Shown: positions 7,031-8,859 of the stretch, piece after piece
Numbering within the stretch: position 1 is the first letter of the stretch
Layout: each line of letters opens with the position of its first letter
From: JACAEY01 sp049700155
GTDB lineage: Bacteria; Nitrospirota; Thermodesulfovibrionia; Thermodesulfovibrionales; SM23-35
DNA: 8,859 bases
NCBI GenBank assembly: GCA_049700155.1
Contig: JBNAVX010000101.1
Location: 1 to 8,859, forward strand
Reading direction: 5' to 3'
Program-made: the position numbers and the translations under genes
The notes under the pieces: model-generated
What the model was told of the DNA's origin: nothing
The model's input: only the letters and a program-made list of their open reading frames with translations
Database searches by the model: none

Positions 7031-7058
7031 TGACTGATGACCAGTGACAGATGACTAA
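7031..7058 (+). repeat. Tandem heptamer repeat, four units of TGACNNN
   Basis: Four consecutive seven-base units start at 7031, 7038, 7045 and 7052. Each begins TGAC and ends in TGA, CAG, AGA or TAA; TG at 7059 starts a fifth. A seven-base period puts TGA in all three forward frames, so the array stops translation in every frame just after the leuD TAA. Short heptamer arrays of this kind are known in cyanobacteria and some other genomes. Confidence 0.7.
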
Positions 7059-7077
7059 TGCATAGAGAGGTAGAAAT

Positions 7078-8142
7078 ATGAAATCTTACAACATTGCAGT
7101 TATTCCTGGAGATGGGACAGGACCAGAGGTAATCAGAGAAGGTATCAAAGTTTTAAACGCACTCTCTGAACGCTCAGGATTTAAGCTTATTTATACTTTT
7201 TATGATTTTGGTGGTGAAAGATATCTAAAGACAGGAGAGACACTTCCAGAAAGTGCCTTAGAAGAACTTAAAAAATATGATGCAATATATCTTGGCGCAA
7301 TAGGTCATCCAAAGGTAAAAGCCGGGATACTTGAGAGGGGTATTCTACTCAGACTGAGGTTTGAGCTTGACCAGTATATCAATTTAAGACCTATCAAGCT
7401 ATATCCTGGAGTTGATTGCCCTTTGAAAAATAAAGGTCCTGAAGATATAGACTTTGTAGTTGTAAGGGAGAATACAGAGGGACTTTATACAGGTGGAGGA
7501 GGTTTCCTGAAAAGAGGAACACCAGATGAGGTTGCAATTCAGGAATCAATCAATACACGAAAAGGTGTAGAAAGGTGCATACGTTTTGCCTTTGAATACT
7601 GCAGAAAAAGAAACAAAATGAAGAAACTAACTCTCTGTGGAAAAACTAATGTCCTTACATTTGCATTTGATTTGTGGGAGAGGACATTTTATGAGGTAGC
7701 CAAAGAATATCCTGATATAAAAGCTGATTACGCTCATGTTGATGCTATTACTATGTGGTTTGTTAAGAACCCTGAATGGTTTGATGTTATAGTTACAGAC
7801 AATATGTTTGGAGACATCATCACAGACCTTGGAGCAATGATTCAAGGTGGAATGGGCATAGCAGCGGGTGGAAACATAAACCCTCATGGAGTGTCCATGT
7901 TTGAACCAATAGGAGGTTCTGCACCAAAATATGCAGGAAAGAACATCATCAATCCCCTTGCAGCTATCTGTGCAGGCGGAATGATGCTGGAACATCTTGG
8001 CGAAGAAAAATCGTCCCAGCTTCTTGAAAAAGCGGTTATGGAAGTGACTGGTAAATATATCAAGAGTCTTTCAGCAGGTCAGATGGGTTACAGCACATCA
8101 GAAGTAGGCGACCTTGTCGCAAAGTTTGTCAAAGAACTTTAA
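7078..8142 (+). CDS. leuB: 3-isopropylmalate dehydrogenase
   Basis: LeuB oxidises and decarboxylates 3-isopropylmalate to 2-oxoisocaproate in leucine synthesis (cytoplasm). It has 354 residues, a normal length for the beta-decarboxylating dehydrogenase family. Visible motifs are IPGDGTGPEV (9-18), the substrate arginines in RLRFELDQYINLRP (Arg94, Arg104), ENTEGLYTG with Tyr137 and Arg130 just before it, Lys189 in GKTNVL, Asp222 in HVDA, and Asp246/Asp250 in DNMFGDIITD (metal ligands). Leu90-Leu91 match the hydrophobic pocket of LeuB rather than the serine of isocitrate dehydrogenase. The cofactor loop reads GGSAPKYAGKN (279-289), with Lys284-Tyr285 where NAD-type LeuB usually has Asp-Ile. The Shine-Dalgarno is GAGG at 7067-7070, seven bases before the ATG. 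It is probably co-transcribed with leuD. A homoisocitrate or tartrate dehydrogenase role is less likely given leuD. Confidence 0.93.
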   Translation: MKSYNIAVIPGDGTGPEVIREGIKVLNALSERSGFKLIYTFYDFGGERYLKTGETLPESALEELKKYDAIYLGAIGHPKVKAGILERGILLRLRFELDQYINLRPIKLYPGVDCPLKNKGPEDIDFVVVRENTEGLYTGGGGFLKRGTPDEVAIQESINTRKGVERCIRFAFEYCRKRNKMKKLTLCGKTNVLTFAFDLWERTFYEVAKEYPDIKADYAHVDAITMWFVKNPEWFDVIVTDNMFGDIITDLGAMIQGGMGIAAGGNINPHGVSMFEPIGGSAPKYAGKNIINPLAAICAGGMMLEHLGEEKSSQLLEKAVMEVTGKYIKSLSAGQMGYSTSEVGDLVAKFVKEL

Positions 8143-8172
8143 TTGACAAAAGAATAAAGTATTTGATATAAA
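8143..8172 (+). promoter_or_regulatory. Promoter of the tRNA-Asn gene
   Basis: A perfect TTGACA (8143-8148) begins at the base right after the leuB stop. It is followed by an 18-base spacer and TATAAA (8167-8172), with an extended -10 TGA at 8164-8166. The expected start is near 8179, two bases before the tRNA 5' end, so there would be almost no leader to trim. Confidence 0.75.
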
Positions 8173-8180
8173 AAGTCTAT

Positions 8181-8256
8181 TCCTGGGTAGCTCAGCTGGC
8201 AGAGCGGGTGGCTGTTAACCACTTGGTCGGGGGTTCGAATCCCTTCCCAGGAGCCA
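8181..8256 (+). tRNA. tRNA-Asn (anticodon GTT), CCA encoded
   Basis: The cloverleaf is complete. The acceptor stem TCCTGGG (8181-8187) pairs fully with CCCAGGA (8246-8252), with discriminator G8253 and encoded CCA (8254-8256). The D stem is GCTC/GAGC. The anticodon stem GGTGG (8207-8211)/CCACT encloses the loop CTGTTAA, with anticodon GTT at 8214-8216. The variable loop has five bases and the T loop is TTCGAAT (8234-8240). The T stem closes with two consecutive G-U pairs at its base. The gene has its own promoter and a terminator-like hairpin downstream, and is overlapped on the other strand by the recombinase frame. Confidence 0.96.
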
Positions 8257-8859
8257 GAACAAACAAAAGATAGAACTTCTCTGGGAAGTGGTTCTACTTT
8301 TTTCCAAGGGGATGGTGTAGTCAATGACTACTTGGGGCAGGTTCACCTCGATCCGCTTCACGAAAGAGCGGAGGAAGGACTTTTGCTCCACGATGGAGCC
8401 TTTGTTAAGGAGGGCCTTGAGGTCATCCACATACGCCTTGACTACGGAAGCCTCCAGGAGTTCCACCTTGGCATCCCTGATGCTCTCTATCAGGTCAAGG
8501 CGTTTCCCCTCCAGTTCATCTATCTGTCCCCGTAGCTCCTTGATTCTGGGAGCCAAGTCTTCCACATCCAACTTTCCTGTCTCCAGGGCGTTGTAGAGTT
8601 TATGGAGCCTTTCTCTTAAATCCCCTAACTGCCCGTCTATTACGGCCAGCGTCTCCTGATACTCGTCCTTGGCCTTGCCGATCTCCTCATTCGTCAACTT
8701 AACTAACTCTGTCAAATTATCCTCCGTCAGGATGTTGGCCTTGACCCGCTCGATGACGAAAGCCTCCAATCGGTCTTTGTTGATAAGCCGGGCATCGCAG
8801 ACATCTTTCCCTCGTTTGCAGTAGTTGTGGCAGGCATAGTAGAAGAATCTAGAGGATTT
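8215..8859 (-). CDS. Large serine recombinase, C-terminal part (5' end beyond the window)
   Basis: The minus-strand frame is open from the right edge to a stop at 8215-8217, giving 214 residues of a longer protein. The first residues form a recombinase zinc-ribbon remnant (FFYYACHNYCKRGKDVCDARL, split: Cys10, Cys14, Cys21 from the edge), followed by NKDRLEAFVIERV. A long charged coiled coil follows (about 40-150; e.g. ALETGKLDVEDLAPRIKELR). The end has SFVKRIEVNLPQVVIDYTIPL, the closing beta strands typical of serine recombinases. The catalytic resolvase domain must lie outside the window. Such enzymes integrate and excise phages, ICEs and other elements. The last 30 or so residues (after IPLEK) are not family-like; GRDSNPRPSG is the antisense reading of the tRNA T-arm. 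GC content is much higher than in the other genes, indicating transfer. The TTG at 8769 is internal and not the start. Confidence 0.85.
   Translation of the reverse strand, partial: KSSRFFYYACHNYCKRGKDVCDARLINKDRLEAFVIERVKANILTEDNLTELVKLTNEEIGKAKDEYQETLAVIDGQLGDLRERLHKLYNALETGKLDVEDLAPRIKELRGQIDELEGKRLDLIESIRDAKVELLEASVVKAYVDDLKALLNKGSIVEQKSFLRSFVKRIEVNLPQVVIDYTIPLEKSRTTSQRSSIFCLFWLLGRDSNPRPSG
8257..8859. mobile_element. Left part of an element integrated at tRNA-Asn (inferred)
   Basis: A serine recombinase gene lies directly beside the tRNA 3' end, together with an abrupt rise in GC: 32 of 60 bases at 8461-8520 against 13 of 60 at 2701-2760. This suggests an integrated element extending rightward out of the window. 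The exact junction is not defined; it could lie inside the 3' half of the tRNA or anywhere up to about 8305. The other end and its att site are not visible. Confidence 0.5.
8271..8303 (+). terminator. Rho-independent-type terminator after tRNA-Asn
   Basis: TAGAAC (8271-8276) pairs with GTTCTA (8291-8296). An inner TTC/GAA (8277-8279 with 8285-8287) adds to the stem, leaving GTG bulged. After one C, six T follow (8298-8303). The position, 15 bases past CCA, suits tRNA termination. The stem is only moderately stable. Confidence 0.55.

Noticed and set aside
8139..8324. Minus-strand frame of 61 codons across the tRNA
   Set aside because: It is the antisense reading of tRNA-Asn and its promoter; the WEGIRTPDQ-like text is a well-known artefact of tRNA antisense translation.
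8324..8596. Plus-strand frames opposite the recombinase
   Set aside because: These are shadows of the recombinase reading frame; their serine/arginine-rich text has no family resemblance.
1..8859. CRISPR array, toxin-antitoxin pair or defence system
   Set aside because: There are no regularly spaced direct repeats and no small paired genes. The only accessory gene visible is the recombinase, and the element's cargo is outside the window.

Overview
The window reads as chromosome of a low-GC, Gram-negative (diderm) bacterium. An AsmA-type envelope protein and a secreted lytic transglycosylase indicate an outer membrane and a periplasm. The archaeal-type small LeuD and a LeuB with a GGSAPKY loop are variants I associate with Nitrospirota and deltaproteobacteria-like lineages; the phylum is an inference, not something the sequence proves. 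Base composition is strongly AT-rich over most of the window (13 G+C in the 60 bases 2701-2760). It shifts sharply after about 8300 (32 G+C in 8461-8520), where a mobile element begins.

Layout. Bases 1-64 hold two strong adjacent stem-loops of unknown origin, possibly the right end of an IS200/IS605-type element whose body lies to the left. From 171 to 3782 lies one giant AsmA-like gene. A strong promoter then drives a compact cluster: a secreted lytic transglycosylase (3881-4594), quinolinate synthase nadA (4595-5584, abutting it as TAAATG) and a small DUF1992 protein (5594-5983). A 543-base non-coding stretch (5984-6526) follows. It carries a palindromic repeat, tandem promoter candidates and a 22-codon upstream ORF abutting leuD. 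Then come leuD (6527-7030) and leuB (7078-8142), separated by a short heptamer repeat. leuC and leuA are not present here. A near-consensus promoter begins at the base after the leuB stop and serves a tRNA-Asn(GTT) gene (8181-8256 with CCA). Converging on the tRNA from the right edge is the C-terminal part of a large serine recombinase (8215-8859, minus strand), whose open frame runs into the tRNA gene.

How the genes work together. LeuD and LeuB belong to leucine synthesis: isopropylmalate isomerisation, then oxidative decarboxylation. NadA makes quinolinate for NAD. The AsmA-like protein and the transglycosylase act in the envelope: probable lipid traffic between membranes and cleavage of peptidoglycan. 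The transglycosylase/nadA/DUF1992 grouping has no obvious metabolic logic and probably reflects co-transcription. The most unusual points are a predicted leaderless transcript for the transglycosylase, a duplicated small domain at both ends of that protein, a proline-rich insertion in NadA, IDH-like cofactor residues in LeuB, and the recombinase-into-tRNA junction. I found no clearly undescribed multi-gene system; the right-edge element is only partly visible.
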